Part shown: piece by piece, positions 28,229-36,920 of the stretch | Numbering within the stretch: position 1 is the stretch's first letter | Layout of the letters: every line of letters begins with the position of its first letter | From: Alphaproteobacteria bacterium | Lineage (GTDB): Bacteria > Pseudomonadota > Alphaproteobacteria > Rhizobiales > Rhizobiaceae | Direction: 5' to 3' | DNA: 64,000 nt | Assembly: GCA_018823835.1 (NCBI GenBank) | Contig: JAHJHT010000009.1 | Location: forward strand, 62,001 to 126,000 | The notes under the pieces: generated by a model | Seen by the model: only the letters and a program-made list of their open reading frames with translations | Database searches by the model: none | Told to the model about the DNA's origin: nothing | Translations under genes and position numbers: made by a program

Positions 28229-29380
28229 ATGGAATTTATCGGGGGCTTCCAGGTCTTCATCGGCGTGCTGATCCGGTTCTGGCCGGTATGGCTTGCGATG
28301 GCGATCGTGCTGGGCGCGAGCTTCACCTACAAGTCGAAGCTCGGCCTCTACGGCCAGCTTTTCGACTCGGGCGTCGGCATTGCCGGCGTGTCGATCTGCC
28401 TGTTCTGGCTGTTCACGGCGATCTTCTCGGGCACGGTCGCGCCTTTCGATCCGCTCGGGCAGATCGTGGTGATGAAGGATGCGCTGCCTGGCGCGATCGT
28501 TCCCGACACGGACCAGGTCTACCTTTTCGGCGGCGACAAGCTGGCGCGCGACGTGTTCTCGCGCATGGTGTTCGGCAGCAAGATCGTGCTGATCATCGCG
28601 CCGGCGGCGACGGCCTTCGCGCTGATGGTCGGCATCACGCTCGGACTGCCGGCCGGCTATTACGGCGGGCGGACCGACTCCATCCTGTCGTTCCTGGCCA
28701 ACCTAGTGCTGGCCTTCCCGGTGATCCTGCTGTTCTACCTGCTGGTGACGCCCGGCATCATGGACACGCCTATCCCCTATGCGCTGGCCGGGCTGTTCTT
28801 CCTGTTCCCGATCATCTTCTTCACGACGCTGTTCTACACGCGCTTCAAGAACCGGCCGGACAGGCTCTACATACTGGTGGGGCTGACGCTGCTGCTCGGC
28901 GGCTGGATCTATATCGGCCTGGTGTTCAACGCCGATCCGCTCGGCATCGTCTCGATGAAGCCGAACCAGCTCAACATCTTCGTGGCGGTGGTGTTCGCCT
29001 CCAGTCCCGGCGTGTTCCGCATCGTTCGCGGCCTGGTGATGGACATCAAGACGCGCGACTACGTCGCCGCCGCCCAGACGCGCGGCGAGACGCCCTGGTA
29101 CATCATGCTGTGGGAGATACTGCCCAATGCGCGCGGGCCGCTGATCGTCGATGCCTGCCTGCGCATCGGCTACACGACGATCCTGCTCGGCACGCTCGGT
29201 TATTTCGGCCTCGGCCTGGCGCCCGAAAGCCCCGACTGGGGCACGGCGATCAAGGATGCCAGCCGCCTGCTGCGCTCCTTCATCCACCCGGCGCTGCCGC
29301 CGACGATCGCGCTGATGTCCTTCGTGCTCGGCCTCAACCTGCTTGCCGACGCGCTGCGCGAGCAGTCGATGAAGGATTGA
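28229..29380 (+). CDS. ABC transporter permease (DppC/OppC type) with extra membrane segment
   Basis: A 383-residue permease, longer than the usual DppC of about 300. The core shows GGDKLARDVFSRMVFGSKI near residues 98-117 and the EAA loop TRDYVAAAQTRGETPWYIM near 275-293. In between there is an inserted stretch of about 70 residues with two or more additional helices (FFLFPIIFFTTLFYTRF, LYILVGLTLLLGGWIYIGL) inside the normal permease core. It starts 11 bp after the first permease gene. With that permease and the fused ATPase it should form a complete importer. Confidence 0.9.
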   Translation: MEFIGGFQVFIGVLIRFWPVWLAMAIVLGASFTYKSKLGLYGQLFDSGVGIAGVSICLFWLFTAIFSGTVAPFDPLGQIVVMKDALPGAIVPDTDQVYLFGGDKLARDVFSRMVFGSKIVLIIAPAATAFALMVGITLGLPAGYYGGRTDSILSFLANLVLAFPVILLFYLLVTPGIMDTPIPYALAGLFFLFPIIFFTTLFYTRFKNRPDRLYILVGLTLLLGGWIYIGLVFNADPLGIVSMKPNQLNIFVAVVFASSPGVFRIVRGLVMDIKTRDYVAAAQTRGETPWYIMLWEILPNARGPLIVDACLRIGYTTILLGTLGYFGLGLAPESPDWGTAIKDASRLLRSFIHPALPPTIALMSFVLGLNLLADALREQSMKD

Positions 29381-29394
29381 GGATGGGAGCGGCG

Positions 29395-29450
29395 ACACCC
29401 CCATCTGCCGTGCCGGGTCTCTCTTCCTCAAGGGGAGAGACCGGCGGCTT
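29395..29450. repeat. Partial RIME-like intergenic repeat
   Basis: This segment carries CCCCCATCTGCCGTGCCGG and a hairpin GTCTCTC (29417-29423) / GAGAGAC (29435-29441). It resembles the left half of the larger element at 36691-36830. It lies between the second permease and the ATPase gene of one operon. Confidence 0.45.
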
Positions 29451-29489
29451 CCGCGCCGCGCCCACCACACATATGCCCCGGAGAGAGCC

Positions 29490-31928
29490 ATGAACGAAGT
29501 CGTCCAAGCCTCCGCCACACAGGCCGCCGAACCGATCATCGAGATCGAGAACCTGTCGATCTCCTTCTTCACCCGCGCCGGCGAGATCCCGGCGGTGATG
29601 GATTTTTCCTGCACGGTGATGCCGGGCGAGGCAATGGGCATCGTCGGGGAATCGGGCTGCGGCAAGTCGACCGTTTCGCTCGGAATCATGCGCGACCTGT
29701 CCAACATCGGCAAGATCGTCGGCGGCCGCATCAAGTTCCAGGGCAAGGACATGGGCGACCTGTCCGACGAGGAGCTGCGGCAGATCCGCGGCAACAAGAT
29801 CGCGATGATCTACCAGGAGCCGATGGCCAGCCTGAACCCGGCGATGAAGGTCGGCCAGCAGCTGATGGAAGTGCCGATCATCCACGAGAAGGTGTCGAAG
29901 GAGGAAGCCTACAAGCGGGCGCTGGAGACGGTGCGCGCGGTGAAGCTGCCCGATCCCGAGCGGATGATGAAGTCTTTCCCGCACCAGCTTTCGGGCGGGC
30001 AGCAGCAGCGCATCGTGATCGCCATGGCGCTGCTGTCGAAGCCGGCGCTGCTCTTGCTCGACGAGCCGACGACGGCGCTCGACGTGACGGTGGAGGCCGG
30101 CATCGTCGAACTGGTGAAGGGGCTCGGCAAGGAATTCGGCACGTCGATGATCTTCGTGTCGCACAATCTCGGCCTGATCCTCGAGACCTGCGACCGTATC
30201 ACTGTGATGTATTCGGGCGAGGCGGTCGAGACCGGCAAGATCAAGGACGTGTTCGACCGCATGCGCCACCCCTATACGCAGGGGCTGTTCCGCTCGATCC
30301 CGCTGCCCGGCGCCGACAAGAATTCGCGCCCGCTGATTGCCATTCCCGGCCAGCTGCCGCTGCCGCACGAGCGCCCCAAGGGCTGCAATTTCGGCCCGCG
30401 CTGCCAGCATTTCGTCGAGGGCCTGTGCAACGCCGCGGAAATCCCGATGATCCCTGTCGAGGGCCATGAGGGGCATTTCAGCCGCTGCGTGCGCTTCAAC
30501 GAGATCGACTGGGACGCCATGCCCGAAGGCGCGACGGAGAAGAAGGAGCCGGTGGCGCCCGGCGCGCCGGTGCTGCAGATCGAGGACCTGCGGAAATACT
30601 ACAAGGTGTCGGCGAACGAGATCTTCGGCGGCGCCGAGCCGCGTACGGTCAAGGCGAACGAGACGATCAGCTTCACGGCGCGCGAGAGCGAGACGGTGGC
30701 CATCGTCGGTGAATCCGGCTGCGGGAAGTCGACGCTGGCCAAGGTGCTGCTCGGGCTCGAGACAGCCTCGTCGGGCACGGTCAAGCTCGACAACAGCGAG
30801 ATCCAGTCGACCGCCATCGAGGACCGCGACGTGAAGACCGTGGCGTCTATCCAGATGGTGTTCCAGAACCCGTTCGACACGCTGAACCCCAGCCATTCGG
30901 TCGGCTCGCAGATCATCCGGACGCTGGAAAAGTTCAATGTCGGCAACAATGTCGCGGAACGGCGCGAGCGGATGCTCGAACTGCTCGACCTGGTGAAGCT
31001 GCCGCGCGCTTTCGAGACGCGCATGCCGCGCCAGCTTTCGGGCGGGCAGAAGCAGCGCATCGGCGTGGCGCGCGCCTTTGCCGGCAACGCCAAGGTGGTG
31101 GTGGCCGACGAGCCGGTATCGGCACTCGACGTCTCGGTGCAGGCAGCGGTGACCGAACTCCTGATGGACATCCAGCGCGTCAACAAGACGACGATGCTGT
31201 TCATCAGCCACGACCTCTCGGTGGTGCGCTACATCGCCGACCGCGTGGTGGTTATGTATCTCGGCTACATCGTCGAGCAGGGCACGACCGACCAGATATT
31301 CTCGCCGCCCTACCACCCCTATACGGAGGCGCTGCTGTCGGCGATCCCGATCGCCGACACGAGTGTGGTGAAGAAGCATATCGTGCTCGAAGGCGACATT
31401 CCCTCGGCCATGAACCCGCCGTCGGGCTGTCCGTTCCAGACGCGCTGCGGCTACAAGCACCTGGTACCGGACAATCTATGCGAGACGAAGGTGCCGCCGC
31501 CCAAGGATCTCGGCGACGGCCACAAGAGCCTGTGCTGGCTGGACGACGATGTGCTGGCCAAGATGGACCCAGTGATCAGCTTCGCCGCCGCCGCCGACGC
31601 TGTGCCGGAAGACGCGCCGAAGGGCAGCGGGCCGGGATTTGCCGGCGAACCGCCCAAGCGTCCGCACGGCAAGCTGGCGAAGCCTGGCGCAGGCAAGATC
31701 GGCGAGGCTGCCGAGGAAGCCGAGGCAAGCGCGAAGGCGCGCCGAGAGGAACGGCGCGACAATGCGGTGCCGACGGGCGAACCGAGGCCGGCCTCCGATC
31801 CACTGTCGCCGCCGGAAGTCGGGCAGGGCCGCCAGGCGCTGGACGACACGGCGCCCTCGGCCTTCAAGCCGACGCGCAAGGAAGCCGAGAAGGGCGCGGC
31901 AAAGCCCGGCAAGGGCAAGAAGGGCTGA
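29490..31928 (+). CDS. Fused dipeptide-type ABC ATPase (DppD-DppF fusion)
   Basis: An 812-residue protein with two complete nucleotide-binding domains. Domain 1: Walker A GESGCGKS (53-60), signature LSGGQQQR from residue 167 and Walker B LLLLDEPTTALD. Domain 2: Walker A at 407-414 and signature LSGGQKQR from 516. Each is followed by the oligopeptide-transporter C-terminal segment with clustered cysteines (FGPRCQHFVEGLC and CPFQTRCGY), which in relatives bind an iron-sulfur cluster. The last 120 residues are a low-complexity tail rich in Pro, Ala, Glu and Lys ending KPGKGKKG, with no known function. GGAGAGAGCC precedes the ATG. It energises the two permeases upstream. Confidence 0.93.
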   Translation: MNEVVQASATQAAEPIIEIENLSISFFTRAGEIPAVMDFSCTVMPGEAMGIVGESGCGKSTVSLGIMRDLSNIGKIVGGRIKFQGKDMGDLSDEELRQIRGNKIAMIYQEPMASLNPAMKVGQQLMEVPIIHEKVSKEEAYKRALETVRAVKLPDPERMMKSFPHQLSGGQQQRIVIAMALLSKPALLLLDEPTTALDVTVEAGIVELVKGLGKEFGTSMIFVSHNLGLILETCDRITVMYSGEAVETGKIKDVFDRMRHPYTQGLFRSIPLPGADKNSRPLIAIPGQLPLPHERPKGCNFGPRCQHFVEGLCNAAEIPMIPVEGHEGHFSRCVRFNEIDWDAMPEGATEKKEPVAPGAPVLQIEDLRKYYKVSANEIFGGAEPRTVKANETISFTARESETVAIVGESGCGKSTLAKVLLGLETASSGTVKLDNSEIQSTAIEDRDVKTVASIQMVFQNPFDTLNPSHSVGSQIIRTLEKFNVGNNVAERRERMLELLDLVKLPRAFETRMPRQLSGGQKQRIGVARAFAGNAKVVVADEPVSALDVSVQAAVTELLMDIQRVNKTTMLFISHDLSVVRYIADRVVVMYLGYIVEQGTTDQIFSPPYHPYTEALLSAIPIADTSVVKKHIVLEGDIPSAMNPPSGCPFQTRCGYKHLVPDNLCETKVPPPKDLGDGHKSLCWLDDDVLAKMDPVISFAAAADAVPEDAPKGSGPGFAGEPPKRPHGKLAKPGAGKIGEAAEEAEASAKARREERRDNAVPTGEPRPASDPLSPPEVGQGRQALDDTAPSAFKPTRKEAEKGAAKPGKGKKG

Positions 31929-32040
31929 CCGGCCGGCCAGGCGGCGTGAACGAATAATCGCGACAAAGCGCCCCGGCAGGGAACGTCGGACGCGCCAAGG
32001 GGTTTCTCCTGCCCGGACCAACCGAGCAGGAGATGCGACC

Positions 32041-32529
32041 GTGACCGACCACGAGAATGAAGAGCAGCTTTACGACGTCATCAAGGACCTGGACATCTGC
32101 ATGATGACCACGGTCGAGGCGGACGGGCGGCTACTCACCCGGCCGATGGCCAACCAGGAAGCCGAAGAGAACGGCGACATCTGGTTCTTCACGCACCATG
32201 ACGGATCGGTGGTCAAGAACCTCGCCGCGAACCCGCAAGTCAGCCTCGGCTACTCCAACGCCAGCGGCCGCCATGCCGCCATCTCGGGAACTGGCGCGGA
32301 GGTGCGCGACCGCGCGCTGATCGAGGAGAAGTGGACCGACGACCTCGAGGCATGGTTCCCGGAAGGCAAGGACGACCCGAACCTGACCCTGGTCAAGGTG
32401 ACGCCCGACCGCGGCGAGTTCTGGGATGGCGGGTCGTCGACCATCGTGTCGGCAATCGGCTACCTGCGGACCAAGGTTACCGGCGCCAATGCCGACGACA
32501 TGATCGACCACGCCAAGGTCAGCCTCTAG
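32041..32529 (+). CDS. Pyridoxamine 5'-phosphate oxidase-related (general stress protein 26-like) flavin-binding protein
   Basis: A 162-residue split-barrel protein. The segments ICMMTTVEADGRLLTRPM, DIWFFTHHDGSVVKNLAANP and VSLGYSNASGRHAAISG match the PNPOx-like general stress protein group, which binds FMN or related cofactors. An enzymatic role in vitamin B6 metabolism is unlikely for this subgroup. The start is GTG 32041 with AGGAG nine bases upstream; there is no in-frame ATG nearby. The gene stands alone between the ABC operon and the convergent transglycosylase gene. Confidence 0.85.
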   Translation: MTDHENEEQLYDVIKDLDICMMTTVEADGRLLTRPMANQEAEENGDIWFFTHHDGSVVKNLAANPQVSLGYSNASGRHAAISGTGAEVRDRALIEEKWTDDLEAWFPEGKDDPNLTLVKVTPDRGEFWDGGSSTIVSAIGYLRTKVTGANADDMIDHAKVSL

Positions 32530-32607
32530 GCCCGAACGGCCAAGCGATCTGGATTTCGAGGGGAGGCTGCCGCCGGGCCGTCTCCCTTTTCGCATGTGGA
32601 CGTCAGG

Positions 32608-33213
32608 TCAGGCAGATCCGCCGGCCCTGCATTGGCGCATCTGCGCCGCATAGTCTCGCGCCATCTCGTCGGTAGAGCGGGCATATTTGCGGATTGGCGC
32701 GTTGCTTTGCCAGTCGCCGCGCTTGTAGCCACCCCAGCCGAGATAATAGGCGAGGTAGAGATTGTAGGTGTCGTTCCTGGCGATGCCGAGCGTGTCGGAT
32801 GACTTGGAGTGGTACCAGCCGACGAAATCGACGGCGTCGGCGAAAGAGGTGCGCCGCGCGCCTGTATTGCCGGTCTCGCGCTGGTACTGCGCCCAGGTGC
32901 CGTCGAGCGCCTGCGAATAGCCATAGGCGGTGGAGGGGCGCTTCCACGGGATGAAGCCGAAGAGCTTGGTGCGCGGCGGCTTGGCATCGGCCTGGAATCC
33001 GGATTCCTTGCGCAGCGTCGCCATCAGCACGGGAACCGGCACGCCATACTTGCGCTCGGCGCGCTGGGCGCCCGACTGCCAGTCGTTGAACCAGCCGTCG
33101 CGCTGGTCGAAGACGGCGCAGATATTGTTGATGTTCTCGGGCTGGGTCGCGCAGGCGGACAGGGCCAGCAACAAGCCAACCGATAGAACTCGACTAAAAC
33201 GCGACGCAACCAT
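32608..33213 (-). CDS. Lytic transglycosylase-like (SLT domain) lipoprotein
   Basis: A 201-residue lipoprotein: signal SRVLSVGLLLALSAC with a lipobox (LSAC) whose Cys is about residue 21. The mature part has an SLT-like lysozyme fold with a probable catalytic glutamate in ATLRKESGFQ and a downstream TAYGYSQALDGTW, followed by DAVDFVGWYH. Such proteins cleave glycan strands of peptidoglycan to anhydromuropeptides. The AYGYSQ segment replaces the usual GLMQ motif, so the protein is a divergent member. The ribosome binding site at ATG 33213 is weak. An inverted repeat GTTGAC-N5-GTCAAC lies at 33271-33287 in the upstream region. Confidence 0.82.
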   Translation of the reverse strand: MVASRFSRVLSVGLLLALSACATQPENINNICAVFDQRDGWFNDWQSGAQRAERKYGVPVPVLMATLRKESGFQADAKPPRTKLFGFIPWKRPSTAYGYSQALDGTWAQYQRETGNTGARRTSFADAVDFVGWYHSKSSDTLGIARNDTYNLYLAYYLGWGGYKRGDWQSNAPIRKYARSTDEMARDYAAQMRQCRAGGSA

Positions 33214-33355
33214 GGTTCATAGATAGCCAGAAAAGTTAAATGGATTCTTTCATGGCCTGTTAACCGTCGCGTTGACGTTAAGTCAACCTGCGGACGGCGG
33301 ACCAAGACTCGGATGGTTACCGCCCGACCGGGTCAGAATTGTGGTTTTCGTGCCT

Positions 33356-33526
33356 TCAGGAAACCGTGTCTTCCTGCTTCTTCCGCTCGCAGTCATGGCC
33401 CGAGCCGCTCTGCGGCGGCGGGCAGTTTTCGCCCGAGTATTCCTGGGCACCGGCAGGCGAAGGCCCGCGGACAGGCAGAGCCGTGGCCAACCCGGCGAGA
33501 AGGAAAAGTGACATCAGCAGTCGCAT
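33356..33526 (-). CDS. Small secreted hypothetical protein
   Basis: A 56-residue frame with a clear signal peptide (MRLLMSLFLLAGLATALPV, cut likely near AGAQ) leaving a mature peptide of about 30 residues with two cysteines (ENCPPPQSGSGHDCERK). The start ATG 33526 has GAGGAGA seven bases upstream, a strong ribosome binding site, which together with the signal peptide makes it likely to be real. I do not recognise the family. It stands alone. Confidence 0.6.
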   Translation of the reverse strand: MRLLMSLFLLAGLATALPVRGPSPAGAQEYSGENCPPPQSGSGHDCERKKQEDTVS

Positions 33527-33722
33527 GGCCGTCTCCTCTGGTCGCTCCACAGCCTATCGCAACGGCACGGCCAGTAAAGCGCGTAAGCGCGCCAGCACCG
33601 ACATGGAAGGCAGGCGACCTCGCATGTCGTTATTTCTACAGTGGAATTCCGAAAAAGACGCTGGGGCAACATTCTCGCCGGAAACCGCCGCTTTTGTGAC
33701 AGTCGCGTGGGATCCGAGACGT

Positions 33723-33736
33723 ATTGATGGATCAAT
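33723..33736. promoter_or_regulatory. Palindrome upstream of the MmgE/PrpD gene
   Basis: ATTGAT and ATCAAT flank GG, a perfect 6-bp inverted repeat 47 bp before the ATG at 33784. The form suits a GntR-type operator, but no GntR gene is present in the window. Confidence 0.35.
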
Positions 33737-33783
33737 GGACGGTCGCGACGCCTTCAGCCCGGCCGTCGAGGGAGCTAGTCACA

Positions 33784-35136
33784 ATGACCGATGCCGCACG
33801 CGCATTCATTTGCGATTTTCGCCTGGGGGACGCGCCGGCCGAGGCCGTGCACCAGGCAAAGCGCTGCCTGCTCGACCTGATCGGCGTCGCCGCGGCCGGC
33901 TCGCAGTTGCAGTCGAGCCGGATCATCCGGTCTGTCGCGGCGAGCCAGTTCGGCGGGACCGGCGGCTATTTCCTGTTCGATGGACGCAGCGCCAGCGCGA
34001 CGGGGGCGGCACTCGCCAACGCCACCACCATCGATGGCTTCGACGCGCATGACGGCCACCCGCTGATCAAGGGCCATGCCGGCTGCGGCACGCTGGCCGG
34101 CCTGCTGGCCTTCGCCGGCGACGGTTCGTCGCTGAGCGGCGCCGAGGCGCTTGGCCATCTGGTCGTCGGTTACGAGGTGGCCATCCGCGCCGGGCTGGCG
34201 CTGCACGCCACGGCCGCAGACTACCATACGTCGGGCGCCTGGGTGTCGCTCGGCGTCGCCGCTGTCGGCGCGCGCATCATGGGGCTTGACTGGGCGATGA
34301 CGCGCGAGGCGCTGGGGATTGCCGAGTATAACGGCCCGCGCAGCCAGATGATGCGCTGCATCGATTATCCGACGATGATCAAGGATGGCTCCGGCTGGGG
34401 CGCCATGACGGGGGCCGCGGCCGTCCACCTGGCGCGCGAGGGTTTTACCGGCGCGCCGGCGATCACCATGGAAGGGGCGGATGTCGCGGAGTTCTGGGGC
34501 GACATCGGCAGCCGCTGGCGCATCGGCGAACAGTATTTCAAGGCCTATCCGGTGTGCCGCTGGGCGCAGCCGGCGATCGAGGCGGCGGCGCAGCTGCAGC
34601 GCGACCACCGGTTCGAGCATGGCGCTATCGACGCGATCAGCGTGCGGACTTTCCACGAGGCCTACAAGCTGGCGACGGCCGAGCCGCGCGACACGGATGC
34701 GGCGCAGTACAGCCTGCCATTTCCGGTGGCCGCACTGCTGGTGCGCGGAAAGGTGGGGCCGGCCGAGATCGACGCCGCGGCGCTGGCCGACGCTGACATC
34801 TTGCGGCTATCGCGCATGGTCGAGCCGGTCGACGAGCCCCGCTTCTCGGCGTTGTTTCCCGCCGAGCGCTGGGCCGAGGTGGAAATCAGGCTGGCCGACG
34901 GACGCCTGCTGCGCTCGGACCCGGCAGTGGCGCGCGGCAGTGCGGAAAACCCGCTGTCGGACGCCGAGGTGAGCGAGAAGTTCCACGGGCTGATGCTGGC
35001 CGGCGGTGTCGCGGATCGCGCGGCGCAGATCGAGGACATGGTGATGGGCCTCGACCGTGCGGCAAACTTCGCGCCGCTGGTCGCGGCATTGCGGCAGGCG
35101 CCGGTGGCCGCCGAACTGGCGGGAGCGGCGGAATGA
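33784..35136 (+). CDS. MmgE/PrpD family protein (2-methylcitrate dehydratase-like)
   Basis: A 450-residue protein of the MmgE/PrpD fold. Recognisable parts are LLDLIGVAAAGS near residue 30, NATTIDGFDAHDGHPLIKGHAGCGTLA near 80-105 (only partly quoted: the DGFDAHD segment with catalytic-type Asp and His) and YFKAYPVCRWAQPAIEA near 265. Family members include 2-methylcitrate dehydratase, immune-responsive decarboxylase IRG1 and iminodisuccinate epimerase, so the reaction here is open. No other methylcitrate cycle gene is nearby. ATG 33784 has GGAG ten bases upstream. The stop overlaps the start of the MttB-family gene by four bases, which ties it functionally to that methyltransferase. Confidence 0.88.
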   Translation: MTDAARAFICDFRLGDAPAEAVHQAKRCLLDLIGVAAAGSQLQSSRIIRSVAASQFGGTGGYFLFDGRSASATGAALANATTIDGFDAHDGHPLIKGHAGCGTLAGLLAFAGDGSSLSGAEALGHLVVGYEVAIRAGLALHATAADYHTSGAWVSLGVAAVGARIMGLDWAMTREALGIAEYNGPRSQMMRCIDYPTMIKDGSGWGAMTGAAAVHLAREGFTGAPAITMEGADVAEFWGDIGSRWRIGEQYFKAYPVCRWAQPAIEAAAQLQRDHRFEHGAIDAISVRTFHEAYKLATAEPRDTDAAQYSLPFPVAALLVRGKVGPAEIDAAALADADILRLSRMVEPVDEPRFSALFPAERWAEVEIRLADGRLLRSDPAVARGSAENPLSDAEVSEKFHGLMLAGGVADRAAQIEDMVMGLDRAANFAPLVAALRQAPVAAELAGAAE

Positions 35137-36671
35137 GCGAACCACGCCGCAAACGCGGCGCCGATCGGACGAGCAATCGCGGGCCGGCGCCGATCCCGCA
35201 GCTGCCGCTGAGGCGCGTGCGCAATCCCTATCCGCCGATGCAGCTGCTGTCGGCCGACCAGGTCGAGGCGATCCATGAGGCGTCGCTGCACATTCTGGAG
35301 AATTTCGGCATCGAGGTGATGAGCGGCCATGCGCTGTCACTGTTCGAAAAGGCAGGCGCCAGGGTCGATCATGCGACGCAGACCGTGTGGCTCGACCGCG
35401 GGCTGATCGCCGAAGCGCTGAAGACGACGCCGTCGCACTACCGGCTGACACCGCGCAACCCGGAGCGGACGATCCATCTCGGCGGCGACACGCTGAACTT
35501 CACGCTGGTGGCCGGGCCGCCCAATGTGCACGACATGGAACGCGGCCGGCGGCCGGGCAACATGGACGACTACCGCGACCTGGTGCGGCTGGCGCAGCAC
35601 TTCAACTGCATCCACATGCTGGGCAACCAGGTCTGCGCGCCGGTCGAGCTGCCGGCAAACCAGCGCCATCTCGACACCTACCGCGCCAACCTGACGCTGA
35701 CCGACAAGAGCTTTCATGTCTCGGCGATCGGGCGGGGCAGGGCGCTCGACGGCGTCGCGATGATGGCAATCGCGCGCGGGATGACGCTCGACCAGATGCG
35801 CGACGACCCGGGCGTCACGACCATCATCTCGGTCAATTCGCCGCGCCGCTTCGACGATGCCATGTCGGAGGGACTGATCGCCATGGCCGAACACGGCCAG
35901 TCGGTGGCGGTGACGCCGTTCACGCTGATGGGCGCGATGAGCCCGGTGACGCTGGCCGGCGCGCTTGCGCAGCAGAACGCCGAGGCGCTGTTCGGCGTGA
36001 CGCTGACGCAGCTGGTGCGGCCGGGCGCGCCGGTGATGTATGGCGCCTTCACCTCGAACGTCGACATGCGCTCGGGCGCGCCGGCCTTCGGCACGCCGGA
36101 GAACACCAAGGCCAACATCGCCTCGGGCCAGCTGGCGCGGCGCTACGGCCTGCCCTACCGCACGACGCCGGGCTCGGCCTCCAACGCAGCCGACGCGCAG
36201 GGCGCCTACGAGACGATGATGGCGCTGTGGGGCGCGGTTCTTGGCCACGGCAACCTGATCTACCACGCCGCCGGCTGGCAGGAGGGCGGCCTGACCGCGT
36301 CGTTCGAAAAGTTCATCATCGACGTCGAGGCGATCCAGCACATGATGGAGTTCTTGACGCCGATCGCGGTGAACGAGGGGGAACTGGCGCTCGATGCGCT
36401 CGGCCGCGTGCCGACCGGCGGGCACTTCTTCGGCGAGCCGCACACGCTGGAGCGATATTCGACCGCTTTCTATCAGCCGATGCTGTCCAACTGGCAGAAT
36501 TACGAAGCCTGGCAGGAAGCGGGCGGGCTGGACGCGACGGCGCGGGCGACGCGGCTGTGGAAGAAGGCGCTGGAGGATTATGTCGAGCCGGCGATGGATC
36601 CGGCCGTGCGCGAGGAGCTCGACGCCTATGTGGCGAAGCGCAAAGAGGCGATCGGGCAGGGCGAGCCGTGA
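35133..36671 (+). CDS. MttB-family methyltransferase without pyrrolysine
   Basis: A 512-residue TIM-barrel protein of the trimethylamine methyltransferase superfamily. Characteristic segments are ILENFGIEVMSGHALSLFEKAG (residues 50-70, partly quoted), VAGPPNVHDMERGRRPGNM and the QLARRYGLPYRTTPGSASNAADAQ region. The frame is open throughout with no in-frame amber codon, so it belongs to the non-pyrrolysine branch, which in known cases demethylates glycine betaine, proline betaine, carnitine or similar quaternary amines onto a corrinoid protein. No corrinoid protein gene is nearby. It overlaps the MmgE/PrpD gene (ATGA) and is followed by an FAD/GcvT dehydrogenase gene, so the substrate is probably a methylated amine. 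Confidence 0.87.
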   Translation: MSEPRRKRGADRTSNRGPAPIPQLPLRRVRNPYPPMQLLSADQVEAIHEASLHILENFGIEVMSGHALSLFEKAGARVDHATQTVWLDRGLIAEALKTTPSHYRLTPRNPERTIHLGGDTLNFTLVAGPPNVHDMERGRRPGNMDDYRDLVRLAQHFNCIHMLGNQVCAPVELPANQRHLDTYRANLTLTDKSFHVSAIGRGRALDGVAMMAIARGMTLDQMRDDPGVTTIISVNSPRRFDDAMSEGLIAMAEHGQSVAVTPFTLMGAMSPVTLAGALAQQNAEALFGVTLTQLVRPGAPVMYGAFTSNVDMRSGAPAFGTPENTKANIASGQLARRYGLPYRTTPGSASNAADAQGAYETMMALWGAVLGHGNLIYHAAGWQEGGLTASFEKFIIDVEAIQHMMEFLTPIAVNEGELALDALGRVPTGGHFFGEPHTLERYSTAFYQPMLSNWQNYEAWQEAGGLDATARATRLWKKALEDYVEPAMDPAVREELDAYVAKRKEAIGQGEP

Positions 36672-36690
36672 GGGGCGGCACTCCGGCCAG

Positions 36691-36830
36691 CGCCCCCCTC
36701 TGTCCTGCCGGACATCTCCCCCACAAGGGGGGAGATTGGCCAGCATATCGGCCTTCGCTAATCTCCAATGCCGCAGGGGTGGTTGCGGCGCCGAAGCTTC
36801 GAATCTCCCCCCCGGCAGGCCAGAGGGGCG
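36691..36830. repeat. RIME-like rhizobial intergenic mosaic element
   Basis: The outer arms CGCCCCCCTCTGTCCTGCCGG (given here as 36691-36711, one base over a 20-mer when complete) and its near-complement at 36812-36830 pair with one mismatch and a small length difference. Inside are ATCTCCCCC with GGGGGAGAT (36714-36736) and GGAGATT (36731-36737) with AATCTCC (36760-36766). The nested palindromes resemble the RIME elements known from Rhizobium and Mesorhizobium intergenic regions. It separates the MttB-family gene from the dehydrogenase gene. Confidence 0.7.
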
Positions 36831-36920
36831 TGAAAGATCGCGACCTTGCAGTGCTGATTCCACACCTTGCCATTCCGATTCCCCAAACGCTCTCAACGCC
36901 CTGAAACGACGGACAAAATC

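Noticed and set aside
29334..31460. Open frame of 708 codons on the minus strand
   Set aside because: It is antisense to the fused ATPase gene and has shadow-type composition.
33271..33287. Inverted repeat GTTGAC-N5-GTCAAC upstream of the transglycosylase gene
   Set aside because: It is short and near other TTAA-like sequences; I tested it as a CtrA site but the spacing between TTAA half-sites does not fit.
35133..36671. Possible pyrrolysine (amber) codon in the MttB-like gene
   Set aside because: The frame is open without an internal TAG, so it is of the non-pyrrolysine type.
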